Origin: Bryopsis sp. KO-2023
Taxonomy: Eukaryota; Chlorophyta; Ulvophyceae; Bryopsidales; Bryopsidaceae
Direction of reading: 5' to 3'
DNA length: 64,000 bases
Assembly (NCBI GenBank): GCA_030272585.1
Contig: BSYQ01000002.1
Coordinates: forward strand, 3,162,001 to 3,226,000
Below the pieces are notes generated by a model, which saw only the letters and a program-made list of their open reading frames with translations, did not search any database and was not told where the DNA came from. The number at the start of each line of letters is the position of its first letter. Positions within the stretch are counted from its first letter, which is position 1. The translations under genes were made by a program, and so were the position numbers. This document shows positions 20,601 to 30,600 of the stretch, one piece after another.

Positions 20601-22745
20601 TGATTCACTCGTTTCATCCGCCAATTTCAGATGGGATGATATCTCTTCCATCTCACGAACTACCAACAAAATAGGTTTTATTGAAGTATCTTTCAACTTC
20701 CTTTTCACCTGTGGTATCGAGAGTAGAGATGCAACCTGTTTTTGGGGAATATCTTTACCCGTAGCTTTGGGTAATAATCCCTGACGAAGCAATATTCGTT
20801 GATGGGATGAAGTCGTTAAAGCGCACTTCTTTTCAAAGAAGTCTAAAACCGCTTTACGCTTCTGCAACCACGTATCACCAAGTATAATATCAAACCGATC
20901 TAGAAGATCCAACACCAAACAATCAAGCTTCTCTCGATAGCCTTGAATTTTCAGTGTGATCTTTGTCTCTCCCATTATATCAATATTATCCCCATTTGCC
21001 AACTCAGCCTGTGATCCAACGGTAGCTCGATAAGCTATCCCATTTTGTTCACAAAACTGTTTGGATAGGAAGGCTAATCCTTTAGCTCCTGAGTCCAAAA
21101 GACAATGGGCTGGGATTCCACTCAAGAGGCCCTCAAAATGCATTGCAAGCTTATCTTGCATGAGAAGCTCTGTTGCTTCCTCTGGCATTTTGGGTACGGG
21201 TGGATCATAGAACACATTCACGGGCCAAGGAATGCCAGGAAGTCTTTTCCGACTTTTCCCCTTTTTGGCTGTGAATAAAACTGTTCCCTTCTTGTATTGT
21301 GCAATCAATCTCATTGAGGTCAAGGCTGGATGCAACTCTTTAGACCTTACTGGAACAAGAATGCAACAAGAAGTATCATGGGGAGATCTCTTCTTTGCGA
21401 GAAGATAGTGATCGAGATATTTGTTGATATCCTTGAAAGGAGGATTCAACCACACATGCTGTCCACCTAAATCTCTTTCCAGAAATTCAGAAGGTGTGCA
21501 AAATGTATTACATAAGGCACTGTTCACATCCGAACACCCATCCAACGTAAATACGCGGCCTGAAAGTGTCTCAAGACGTTGGAACTCCGCCCTTGTAATT
21601 CCTTGGTGAGAATCTTCTCTCTCATCCCTAAATTCCACAGAAGATTTCATTTCTTCACTTTTTTGACTTCTGGTCAAGATTGGTGCAAGAAAAGCATCAC
21701 AATCAATGTCCATTGGGTCAATTGTGGAATGTGGATTCAGATTCTTCTGATCTCTCAATTGTGTCCACTCAAGTGGGACTTCACAAGAACTGAGGTTCAC
21801 CTTTTTCGACTGACCACACTTATGGCCTCTTGCCCATGGTTCCCCACAGAACCAGCATAAGCCAGCTTTCTTGCGAGCCTCCCTCTCACTCTCGGTCAAC
21901 CGTACCACCGGTCTTCGTGAGGGCTGAGTGCCACTTTGAGCTTTAAGCCTTGGTTGCTTAGGCTGATGCCTCTTCTTACTTCCTTTGGCTGGATCTGAGA
22001 AGGTAGTTTCCATACCTCTCTTTTTAGCCTTCCGGTCCGTAGTTTTCAACGGAAAACGAGCATCGTGACCCGGGGCTTTAGCCAACACATACGTTCGCAA
22101 GGCTGAGTAGCTTCTCCATTCCCGACCAAGTGTATCAGTCTCCACTTGTTTGCACAAGTGTGGATGGAGGCCCCTCAGAAGGATCCAACACTTGGTAGTG
22201 TCGTCCATTGGCTCTTTTCGCATTGCTAAGTGAGCATCCACAAAGCGTACGAAGCCAGGAGTATCGACCTTCTGGTCAATATGATCCTTGCAGGAAGTAA
22301 GGGCATTATTTATGGAGTAATCTGTGGCAAGATCTCCAAATGTGCCATCTTCCAGGACTTGGCAGAATTTTTCCCAAGATAAAGACCCGTCCTCGAGTTC
22401 TTCCTTGGGTACCCTAGCCAATAAATGTCGGCGGGGTTTTGATCCGAGGAAAGTAGGTGCAATCACTCCCCACTCCTCTCTTGGGACTTTTGCTGCCCTG
22501 AAGTACATGGCTAACTCCAAACGGAATTCTGGCCACGGGACTTTGCCCTGGTACTTTTCAGGTTTATCAGCAGTCACTCTTCTGGTTTTGCCCAGGCTAG
22601 CATCTTTCTCTTCTTTGGTCACTTCAGACCTGAGAGTGCTAGGGGACTGTGGTCCCTCTGTTCTTTCACTTGGAGAGTCCTCATTGACTTCCTCCAGAAC
22701 AGACCCTTCTTCTAAGGCAAGTACCTCTTGTTCTTCTTGACTCAT
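17649..22745 (-). CDS. Gag-Pol polyprotein with Dam-like methyltransferase and chromodomain
   Basis: One frame of 1,698 residues from the ATG at 22745. Order: Gag capsid-like region (about 1-290); zinc knuckle variant CWFCGEPWARGHKC (about 300); a Dam-like module at about 395-520 with FTLDGCSDVNSA and VWLNPPF (NPPF at 434-437); aspartic protease with LLDSGAKG (D551); reverse transcriptase with FVPKKDGGFRMCIDYR and YLDD at 911-914; RNase H starting near VITDASNNAIGAVL; integrase with an HHCC zinc module from H1258 and catalytic D1331, D1393 and E1429 (D,D35E); and a chromodomain at about 1625-1678 (FLVKWVGYGHEHNSWEPE). All catalytic residues I can check are intact. The fused single-frame arrangement is usual in many chromoviruses. 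The methyltransferase-like module between the zinc knuckle and protease is not part of the standard layout. An in-frame GTG lies two codons before the ATG. Confidence 0.95.
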   Translation of the reverse strand: MSQEEQEVLALEEGSVLEEVNEDSPSERTEGPQSPSTLRSEVTKEEKDASLGKTRRVTADKPEKYQGKVPWPEFRLELAMYFRAAKVPREEWGVIAPTFLGSKPRRHLLARVPKEELEDGSLSWEKFCQVLEDGTFGDLATDYSINNALTSCKDHIDQKVDTPGFVRFVDAHLAMRKEPMDDTTKCWILLRGLHPHLCKQVETDTLGREWRSYSALRTYVLAKAPGHDARFPLKTTDRKAKKRGMETTFSDPAKGSKKRHQPKQPRLKAQSGTQPSRRPVVRLTESEREARKKAGLCWFCGEPWARGHKCGQSKKVNLSSCEVPLEWTQLRDQKNLNPHSTIDPMDIDCDAFLAPILTRSQKSEEMKSSVEFRDEREDSHQGITRAEFQRLETLSGRVFTLDGCSDVNSALCNTFCTPSEFLERDLGGQHVWLNPPFKDINKYLDHYLLAKKRSPHDTSCCILVPVRSKELHPALTSMRLIAQYKKGTVLFTAKKGKSRKRLPGIPWPVNVFYDPPVPKMPEEATELLMQDKLAMHFEGLLSGIPAHCLLDSGAKGLAFLSKQFCEQNGIAYRATVGSQAELANGDNIDIMGETKITLKIQGYREKLDCLVLDLLDRFDIILGDTWLQKRKAVLDFFEKKCALTTSSHQRILLRQGLLPKATGKDIPQKQVASLLSIPQVKRKLKDTSIKPILLVVREMEEISSHLKLADETSESDKVPEEQMEALLKDFDDLFISGLAEYPPERAVAADIPLVEGTRPVNRPLFRYTPAERKEIEDQLSELLSKKLIQPSASPWGAPVLFVPKKDGGFRMCIDYRGLNKVTIKNQFPIPRIDDLLDQLQGARCFTSLDLRAGYWQMRVKEEDIPKTAFKTPFGLFEYRVLPMGLTNAPAVFQTLMNHVFQGMIGKYVLIYLDDILIYSKTPEEHVAHVRAVMQRLREHKLFLKKSKCDFNKTELHYLGFIVGRKGISVDPRKTNKVREWPRPQGVHDLRSFLGLANYFRKFVQGYSSLASPLTDLLKKQQTWDWTPACEAAFEGVKKALTEAPCLAMPDFTKPFEVITDASNNAIGAVLLQEGHPIAYESRKLTGPQLNWSTSDQEMYATVYALQLWRCYLADSKFKVITDHSPNTFFHSQSTLNRRQVRWLALLHEFQFEWEYRPGRVNVADPLSRIPSCSPSIGVLCETGRSRGLVSSRRDSVDPSPPQGYYTQLIDRLTEGYTKDPWYDTLEAAQVLQYQDGYWWNGNVLAVPNFGTLRQDIIHDCHSTVYSGHFGVAKTLRQIKRHFWWPQMEDHIRSYVQGCDSCQRHKGRRRKPQGPLKPLSIPNAQWENVSMDFVTHLPSSNGAGYDAILVFVDMLTKMVHLAATRTDCGAAEAANLFVNHVFKAHGMPKKLVTDRDPRFVSHFFRELCDKWEISQALSSAYHPETDGQTEAMNKVMQDTLRHFVGPSQRNWADLLPVVEFAINNSRSEATGETPFFLNYGKDPWTALTAQIPRKGPKQVAVPEVQKMTSEIREGIVEAKKRLQAAQQRYKAQADRHRAPVEIKVGDLVLLDARNLRLKHPGSRKLTPKWVGPFPIERQINEVAFKIKLPDTLPIHPVFHASLLKPYWAKGTVQPPPPIEIEGDLEWEVERILDRRERRRGKKCYTEFLVKWVGYGHEHNSWEPEQNVVHARELVDEFHQSQAQSIVPPCTIRRRSQAKV

Positions 22746-23072
22746 GGTCACTTTTTATTTTGGTTTCCTTTGGACACAACCCCAACACAGCAAAACACTG
22801 GAAATTTGCCCAAAACTCTGAAACCCAACTTTTATCGCTTCACTAGCCCTTCGAGGACCTCTTGGGTCTCCTCGAACTCACAGAACTAGCTTCCCAACGA
22901 TTCAGAAAAACAAACCCTGACTTTGTCGGGCTGTAACTTTCCACTGACAACTCCGATTGACCTCAAACAAGTTTCAAACGAAGCGCCCTGTTCTCGGCTT
23001 ACTTTTAGACTCCTGTTTTGTCCAATTCCGAGTTGTTATGGCGTACTTATGCGTCAAAACGTGACGCGCTCT
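22746..23072 (-). promoter_or_regulatory. Internal 5' untranslated leader of chromovirus
   Basis: Region between the primer-binding site and the polyprotein start. It contains no ORF in the sense direction and should hold packaging and translation signals, which I cannot delimit. Confidence 0.5.
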
Positions 23073-23090
23073 CTTCCTGCTCCGAAACCA
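23073..23090 (-). promoter_or_regulatory. tRNA primer-binding site
   Basis: Two bases inside the 5' LTR the minus strand reads TGGTTTCGGAGCAGGAAG. It resembles the initiator-Met primer site seen in many chromoviruses (TGGTATCAGAGC) with two differences, which could reflect the host's own tRNA or a different primer. Confidence 0.65.
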
Positions 23091-23092
23091 AC

Positions 23093-23328
23093 TGTTACAA
23101 AAACCTCCCAGAACCCTCCCTCGAAGCCTCCTTAACCCATCAAACCCCCACTCATTGATGGGACCCTTGACTAATGTCATTAGGGCGAGGCACCAAGGTT
23201 CTTGAGCTATAGGATCTCCTATTGGGATCCTATGGACCTTAAGCTCTGACTAGGCTATCACTAGTGCCCATAGCTAGTCTGTAGCTCTAGCTAGTGCTTA
23301 CTAGACATCTCGGTGATCACTTGTAACA
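23093..23328 (-). repeat. 5' LTR of chromovirus
   Basis: 236 bp, identical to 17267-17502. It should contain the promoter and start of the genomic RNA. Confidence 0.95.
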
Positions 23329-23333
23329 CACAA
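23329..23333. repeat. Target-site duplication CACAA (right)
   Basis: Matches 17262-17266 exactly. Confidence 0.9.
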
Positions 23334-26219
23334 CCTTCTTTCCGTCTAAGTTCATCCTCCCATCGAGATATGTACAATGAATTCCAAAAATAATCCTTTA
23401 TGAGTGTAGTGGTCGACGAGTTGTTCCCGTAAAAAAAAGAGAACGGAGTGCGTTCATAGGGACCTCCACCGATTACTCACAATTGATTTAAAGAAAAAAA
23501 AAAAAATGTGAACAATGTTTCTTGCTTAACGCAACGGTCAGATTTGCATACGATCCAGATTATTGATAACCTCTTCTTGCTCGTTGTAATAGTCCGCCAC
23601 GACTGTCTGCCAATTGAATCGCTATGTGGTTGGTGATGTTAGGGTAGCTTGGGTAATTGGGGTTGTGGGTGTGTTGGGTGGCACGCCTTCAACTGATGCA
23701 TTCGATCATCATCCTAAAAACCACCACCAATGCGAACTTCCAGCACGGTGTAGTAGTTCATTATCTTCTCCTAATCAAATTGCACAACCGGAAGGGTGAT
23801 GGGATTAGAAGGGCGGGTATACTTGACGGCTTATCTTCTGCCGATGCGATAGATCCTCCTTCTCAAATGAACGATCAAGGATACCTTATTTGGCAATGCC
23901 GAAATTTATTATTGTTGTCGCAATAATATCATCGAGTACCTAATTTCTTATTTTTCTTCAGATGTATCCTCATCAGGGGAGATTGTGGTGATCTCATTGA
24001 TGAGTTGCAATACCTCTTCGGTAAAACGTCCCTCCAAGAAACTCTGTGGGAACATTTTTATCATCTTTTCGATGCGTAAAGGTTTGTTGCATGGAAGCTA
24101 GTGAACACCTTGACGGAATGCCAAACCCGTTCGGTAAGCTGGAGTGCGCTAGGGTGCGGATTCCTCTTAACCCTCTCCATCCACCCACTTGGGAAACGCA
24201 CCATGCCTCCATGCATCTTATAAAGCTTGCTAGATCAATCTTTTGATTCACCCCTCCCTTTGATTAAAAGTCCACCTCAATCAAGTGATCAGATTGGGCA
24301 AACAGAAAAATTGTATTTGAAAGAGATATGGTATGTGGAATAAATTAAGGCTAAGAGGTTCATCAAATGCCCCCTGTTGCACCAAGAAACGGGGCCACGC
24401 CCACACCACGGGGTCCTAGTACTGACGTGCCAAGACCAATTACAATTGTAGAAGTTTCCACACACATTATATACCTCAATCCGGTCTGACATAGACTCTG
24501 CCTACTACTCTTGTACCGTCGCCCGGTATGGGCGCATAACCTGTCAAAACAGTGTACCACGCCGCTTCCCCGGTCTGTTATTATGGTGGGCCGGTACCAG
24601 ATGATCCCGAAGCATTGAACCTCCTCTTCCACATGCTTTCGATCAACGTCAAAGCACACATATAAACATTACCAGTGTCCAGCAATAGAGTTAAACCCAA
24701 TTCACTAACAAATCACATACTCAGACTCACCATTTGAGGTTAACGAATCTTCTTCCATGGGCATCGATCCCAGAATCCACGTCTGGATTCTCCAACGCTG
24801 TACCGTGTCGTTCATTCCATGCACTGTCATTGTCATGAATTTGTCTTAATTGCGACTCGTCCATATGTTACACGTTAGGGCTGGCTTCTATCGCCTTTCC
24901 TCCAGCCGCTTCATGTTCTCCCGCACCTGAATTGACGTGAGTGATTCCTTAAGTGGTATCTTCTCAAACTTTCCTGGCTCAGGTTTGTTCAATAAATCCA
25001 CATCATTTAAACTAACCGTGATAATTGTGTCCACCACCCTCTATTGACGCAAGCGCGGATCGCTCCCCAAAAATATTCAAGCAAGTCGCCCTGGGTTCTA
25101 AGACATTGTCCCGTCTTAGTGTCTCACGCCTGAGGATTCATGTCGGAAACTCACACCAAGACATTCCCCCCCCAAACACATGTTACCATGTTATAACAAA
25201 GACCCCTCCAGCATGTGGACGCACCGTCCTGTAATATGTCCCAAACCCGAACAAAACTCCTTTATTCGGTAGACTCGGGCCACACTTTTTGCGGCGCTCA
25301 TTTGGTGATGCTAAAAATGTCTTTTGGTTTCTATATTGTCAAGTTTGTTGATTGGATTGGCATTAAAGAGTGACAACAAACGAAAGCAAGCTAGGATTGA
25401 AACCCTCGGTGGGGATGGCATTCACAAGTTCAGCTGCGGTCGCATGAGCCGACAACTGCGCTAACCTCTATCTACTCGCTTTCGATATAATATGGATATG
25501 TAATGAAAAAAGTGAAATGCCTTGAAAAGATCTGTTAAAATGAGCGAAACGCCGCCATGCGGTGGTTATCTTTGGTATAGCTTTGTATTGACCTTTCTTT
25601 GCTTTGTGACCGAAGACCGTTCTGCCCGAAGATAGCTTGATTGGGTTGCCATTTTAAGTTAATAATCACGTTAGGCAATTGAAGCAACGTTCCCATCTTT
25701 GAAAATTTTCTCCCTTTTCAAGTTATATTGCTATCATATCACATCTCAAAAAGCAATTCCGTTTGCAATGCGAGTATTGCTAATACCTTTCTTTTACATA
25801 TCAATAAAAATCTTGGCAGGGGGGCTCCGCCACTCTGGTAAGTACAACACCAACTATCATTTAAAAAAGACCTTCTCGTCCTCCCTTTGTGAGGTCTATG
25901 TTCTTTTCATTAATTGAACAAGAAATTCTTCGATTTTCCTCATTCGGGCATTATATTTGCTATTCGCAAGTTGCAACCTATCCTATCGAAATTAGAAATA
26001 CTATTTCTATCTTCCTTAGAAACCATGAGGGCCGATAGATCTGACAAACCTGTAGATTTGTAGTGCGACAGCTACTCTAGAAAAAGTGAAAATACCTAAG
26101 GCGGCTTTTGACCCAACGTGGAGAATCAACCACCCAGTTCTTCATTACTGTTCTCGGACTAGGATCAAAGCGGTATCTTATAAGAATCGAGGTTCTCTAC
26201 AACCTCGATTAATTCAAAT
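23334..26219. other. No gene recognised
   Basis: Only short frames, none with a recognisable domain, consistent splice structure or repeat partner. Confidence 0.4.
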
Positions 26220-26400
26220 ATTTAAACTCAATTAATACTTTTTTTTATTCCTTTATTAAATAAACATTTATTATTTATTTCTTTATTAAATAAACAATTA
26301 TTATTTGTTTGTTTCTTAAATAAATAATAATTATTTATTATTTATGAAGTAAATATTATTTATTATTTAATTAATTGATAATAGTAATTTAGGGATTGTG
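26220..26400. repeat. TTTATTAAATAAA-type A/T-rich repeat
   Basis: Imperfect tandem and inverted copies of TTTATTAAATAAACA and TTATTATTTATT (for example 26252-26270 and 26280-26298). The whole block is almost pure A/T and strongly unwinding-prone. Confidence 0.8.
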
Positions 26401-27699
26401 GTTGATCTTGGTAGGACGTTTTTATTATCCGACTCGTTCGTTGGAAGTCACTGAGTGTAGCCCCTGGATGTTTGTTTGCAGGTCTTGGTGCTGATTTTTT
26501 CACCGGTGTATCGGATCACCAGTGGATGTTGTGAAGTCCAGAGTCATGGGTTACCTAACCAGGATTTTGATCATTTGCGGACAAACCATCACCACGATAT
26601 ATCAATATGCTTTTCTGCAGTGAGTTATATATGCTGAGATAGTGTAAGTCTTCTCAGCAAAAAAATAAAATAAAAAATGAGTCTCAACTTTTTGTTTTGT
26701 GCTGCATGCTTGCTTTTTCCACAAACTTTATTTTTATTTGATAGTGTTCTACACCAATATAATTTTTATTATGGATTTTTTTTTTTTAATTATTATTATT
26801 CCTTATAATTTAGAACTACGACGGGCTTGCCCTTTGCACCAAGCGTCAATCGATAGTTTCTGAAAGTGCTCAGACAGCGGGTTGACGATTTTGAGCGGTT
26901 TTTTCTTTTGTTCAGTACTGTGGGGCTTTTTTCCCCGTTAGGTGCGGATATTCAATCTGCGTTATCGAATTGTGAGAGACGGGTTCTTCTTCTGGGGAGT
27001 TCTCCGTTACTCACGTGACGGGAGAGTTTGCGTCTTTCTTTCCAAAAAATCCACGTTTCCTTGTTATGGAACCTCTTTTTTGATGAAACTTCTTTGATTA
27101 TAGTGCCAGGTTGTATCCACAACAACCCCCTCCTCTCAATTTCCAAAACGTTACCGCTACGCCGCCGTTAGACATGCACATTTCAGGACGTGACTTCACT
27201 TTTTCAACCCTTTGGTCGAATCAATCAATTAATTATTTTATTTGAATAAAATATATATATATATTTATTATTTTTTATTTGTATTAATTAATTAGTATTT
27301 TTGGCGAGCTCTTCCCTTATGACGTTCCGTTTCGACTCTAAGAAAATGAACTCCAGCTCTAAACCTTCTCAAAGTTGAAAACAAACTAAAATCCAAATTA
27401 TCTTTAATGTACTTATTTTCTTATCAAAGGCCTCTTCGCTATTGATATAAATTAATTATTGTTAGAAGGTTGTTGATAATTGAGGTCTCTAAGCTGGTGG
27501 AGAACGCCCACAAGAGAATTCAACCAATACTCAGTCGTTCGGCCCCCTCATTCATGGTCTACATTGCAAGAAGTGAGCTCTTGCGTGTTAGCTATTGGCC
27601 GGGACAATACAAGGACCAAGTGTTTGAGTGATTGGACGAGTATATGAAAACATTTCGCCTCGAGTTCAGCAGAACGAAGCTACTAGAGTTACGATTGAT
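26401..27699. other. No gene recognised
   Basis: Interrupted short frames only; includes another A/T-rich tract near 27230-27300. Confidence 0.4.
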
Positions 27700-28440
27700 C
27701 CGATCTAACAAGGTTTCTCATTTCCATCAACGCAACATCATACCTTCTACTTCCGCCGTTATTCTGTACGCTTCGACCGAGGCAATAATGTAGCACCGTT
27801 ATGGTACCGTCCCCCACAATTTGGCCATAAGGTTTGGGCTCCACTTTTCCTTGTCCATCATTTCTTGAATTGCATCAATGCACTTCGACATCATAAGTTC
27901 CCCATCATCTTGCCTTGTTTCTTTTTCTATGATTTCAATCATAACGTTAATTAATCGGCATCGGCGTCCATAATTCTTGATTTGCCCAAAATGTTGATTC
28001 GCAAAGTGTTACGGAGTTATTGCCTTCCGAAGTCTTCGTAAGCATTCGTTAGGATTTCTTCCTCCTATCAGTTTGTCGTCCATATATCGCTTCAATTTTT
28101 GCCCTTCTAGGACTCCCTTGACTCTCTTTGTAAGCACTTTCACCGATCTTGACATCCCATGTGGTATAGTCGAATAAATGTACCCTTGTTCTCAAACAAG
28201 AGAAGCCATCAAACCTGTGACATCTTCCGCCAAAGGCATTTTATTATAAGCTTTAGCGATATCTAGAGTGATAAAGTATTAAACCAACGATATCTCTAGT
28301 ATCGAGCAAACCATGGATACATTCACCTTTACCAAGAGTGTTTAATTTTCAAAAATCAATGATTAGACGCGGACCATTTCTTCTTACACAATAGGACATT
28401 TGCGCCGGGTTCCAAGAAGCTTTTCGTACTTCAACTTCGA
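27700..28440 (-). pseudogene. Decayed LTR-retroelement reverse transcriptase
   Basis: Read on the minus strand from 28437, with stops and frame changes, the segments line up as an RT domain. They are: RRNGPRLIIDF and KLNTLGKGE; a DIAKAYNKMPLAED-like stretch; YSTIPHGMSRSVKVL; and RYMDDKLIGGRNPNE with YMDD at 28075-28086. A thumb/connection-like tail follows (KWSPNLMAKLWG). This is the normal order of RT motifs. The relic is old: at least three in-frame stops and several shifts. It is clearly distinct from the intact chromovirus. Confidence 0.65.
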
Positions 28441-28665
28441 TTCAATCTCTTGTTTAAAAAATTGAGTTGCAAAATTTGTGGAGTTCTATGTATATCTTCT
28501 TCTAAACTTTCCTTGATGGATTTCACTGGTGCGTCACGGAAAACCGAAGGGAAATAGTATATTCTCACTAGGATCCGCCAATTTACACGATGGCTAGAAC
28601 GTATTGCCACAAGTAGTGCAATGACAGTCATTTGGCTTGATATAATAGGCTCACAAGTCCCCGAG

Positions 28666-28668
28666 ACA

Positions 28669-28706
<38 letters not shown>

Positions 28707-28723
28707 GAGAGAGAGAGAGAGAG
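28666..28723. repeat. (CA)n(GA)n microsatellite
   Basis: About 17 CA units followed directly by about 11 GA units. Confidence 0.95.
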
Positions 28724-29935
28724 TCACTGGGAATTTAATTTTTACAGGATGGCCCCTTGCCCTATAACCCCTGTCGTACTCCCAAATGTACTACAACCCC
28801 AAACCCAAGTTCTACTATCATGGCTCCTTAAGATGGTTGCATCACATTTCGGGCAACTATTTGCTGCTACGCATCTACAAAGTGAAAGGACATGAAAATT
28901 ATGTGCCCCTCCGTAACGTCCCACTCATCTACAAGAAACAAAACATGAAAAAGGTGTAAAAAACCTTGCTACTCTCGGTGGGAGTCGAACCCATATCGAT
29001 CCACCTCTAGGAAGCGAGAGTCACTGCTTGATTCAATAACCGAGCTCGTGTTAAAAAGAGTCGATTCGCACTATTGTAATTCACACAAAGCCTTTAATGG
29101 GACCCGAGGAGTTAGGTCACCAGCCTTTGTGAGTGTATCAAGAAACCTTGTGGGAGCACTAAGTGCTATTCTTTTATACTTTCAGTTATTTTTTTTTGTA
29201 AAATGCACCACCTCAAGCACGTCGTTGATACTGCGGGGTTTCTGCAAATGTTCCGAGCACGTGGCACCATACGCGCAGCTCCGCAAGCAACGCTCAAGGT
29301 TTAGGTTGCAACTGTTTTTGTTCCATTGCACGGTGTCACTCGAACAACTCGTTTGTGTTATGTGGAGACTACTCCTGGCGAGGTACCGGGGTCGTTTGAA
29401 TCGAAAACGTATTGATTATTGTGCTTGGCCTTCCATTTTTCTCGTGTGTAAATTCTTCCAAGTGGGTAAAAGAAGTGGATCTGTTATTGCCACAAGACCG
29501 CCGCGAATTGCGTTTCATGAGAAAAAACTCAAGGTATTATATGATACCAATTTTTCCAGGAAATTTGGTTAAAAATTTTACCTTCCAACTTTCGAGATGT
29601 GTTAAACATTCTTCCCGAGTTTCATTTGTTACCCAAATTACATAAACGAACTATAGCTTTGGCATAGCCATTGTTGATTCATTTAGATGAGGTGTTGTCT
29701 AAGCGATTATGCGCTCTTGTGACTCGGAAACCTTTCATTTTGAAACGTGGTGATGACCTTCCTCGTAGACTCTAGGTGCTCGTTCCTTGTTTTGACTGCG
29801 TTTGCTCCATTATGATGTAAAAAAATATAAAATAAAATAAGAAACCCCCTTTTAAATTCTTGAGCCAGTGCAGCTATGTAAAACCATAAAAACATTGTTC
29901 GAGCACTGTAGTTCCGCCCCCTTGGGACGCTTGGG
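28724..29935. other. No gene recognised
   Basis: Contains a frame of 174 codons at 29048-29572 with no recognisable domain and no conservation evidence. A tRNA-like fragment near 28973-29045 is discussed under rejected items. Confidence 0.35.
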
Positions 29936-30600
29936 ATATGTGGAACAGACCTGGGCCCGACCGGACCGGCAGCGAAAAACCGGTCCGGTCCGGTCCAACC
30001 TGTCCATGGACCGGCTGACCTGTCCGGTCCGGTCCTGTCCGGTCCAGCGAAAAAACGCCGGTCCTGTCCACTCCGGTCCAGTCAACCTCGGAAATCTGCA
30101 GAAATCTGGACCGGTTTTCTGACAGATTTTCCGTTTTTAGACAGGTCACACCCACATTGCGCCTTTATTAGACCGGCGATGTGACCTGTCTAAAACCGGA
30201 ACGACCCTGTCTTGACAGGGTTGTTCTCCTGTTTTAGACCGGCTCCAGGTCGGTCTGGACAGGTGGGCTGCCTGTCCAGACCGACCTGGAGCCGGTCTAA
30301 AACAGGTCACATTGGGCGTCACATCGGTCTAAAACAGGGTCACACCGGTCTAAAACAGGTCACACGAGTATGACCGTACTAGACAGGCGACAACCTGTCT
30401 GGAAAGGTCAAATCCGGTCTAGAAAGGTCAAATCCGGTCTAGAAAAGGTGGCCTTTACTAGACCGGATTTGACCTTTCTTGGACCGGATTTGACCTTTCC
30501 AGACCGGATTTGACCTGTCTAAGAAAGGTCAAATCCGGTCCAAAAAGTGGTTGCCGGTCCTGTCCGGTCCGGTCCAACGGATCGGCGCCCAGGTCTGATG
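29936..30600. repeat. GGTCC/GGTCTAAAACAGGTCA nested inverted-repeat field
   Basis: About 660 bp built from two word families repeated many times in both orientations: CGGTCCGGTCC (29980-30080 and 30545-30585) and CCGGTCTAAAACAGGTCACA or its relative AAAGGTCAAATCCGGTCT (30120-30540). Many pairs can fold on each other. Open frames through it are by-products of the repetition. Confidence 0.9.
30228..30306. repeat. Perfect 36-bp inverted repeat with 7-base loop
   Basis: Arms 30228-30263 and 30271-30306 are exact reverse complements; the loop is TGGGCTG. The arm begins CCTGTTTTAGACCGGCTCC. It is the strongest fold within the GGTCC-rich field. Confidence 0.95.

Larger units (their letters stand above)
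17267..23328 (-). mobile_element. Complete Ty3/gypsy chromovirus with Dam-like domain
   Basis: A 6,062-bp LTR retrotransposon on the minus strand with all expected parts: 5' LTR 23093-23328, primer-binding site, one long Gag-Pol frame, polypurine tract, and 3' LTR 17267-17502, flanked by CACAA duplications. The LTRs are identical over 236 bp and the reading frame is unbroken, so insertion was recent and the copy may be active. The C-terminal chromodomain places it among the chromoviruses, whose integrases are thought to be guided by histone marks. It is inserted inside an island full of decayed retroelements. Confidence 0.95.

Noticed and set aside
22746-22751. GTG start two codons before the polyprotein ATG
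   Set aside because: Eukaryotic initiation strongly favours the ATG at 22745.
28973-29045. tRNA-like sequence on the minus strand with a perfect GGTTCGACTCC box B and CCGAG end
   Set aside because: The D-arm does not fold and the anticodon stem has only four pairs; the only 7-bp acceptor pairing would make a molecule of about 50 bases. At best a tRNA-derived fragment.
29048-29572. Open frame of 174 codons in the island
   Set aside because: No domain, no splice evidence and no conserved partner; expected occasionally in a 31-kb stretch.
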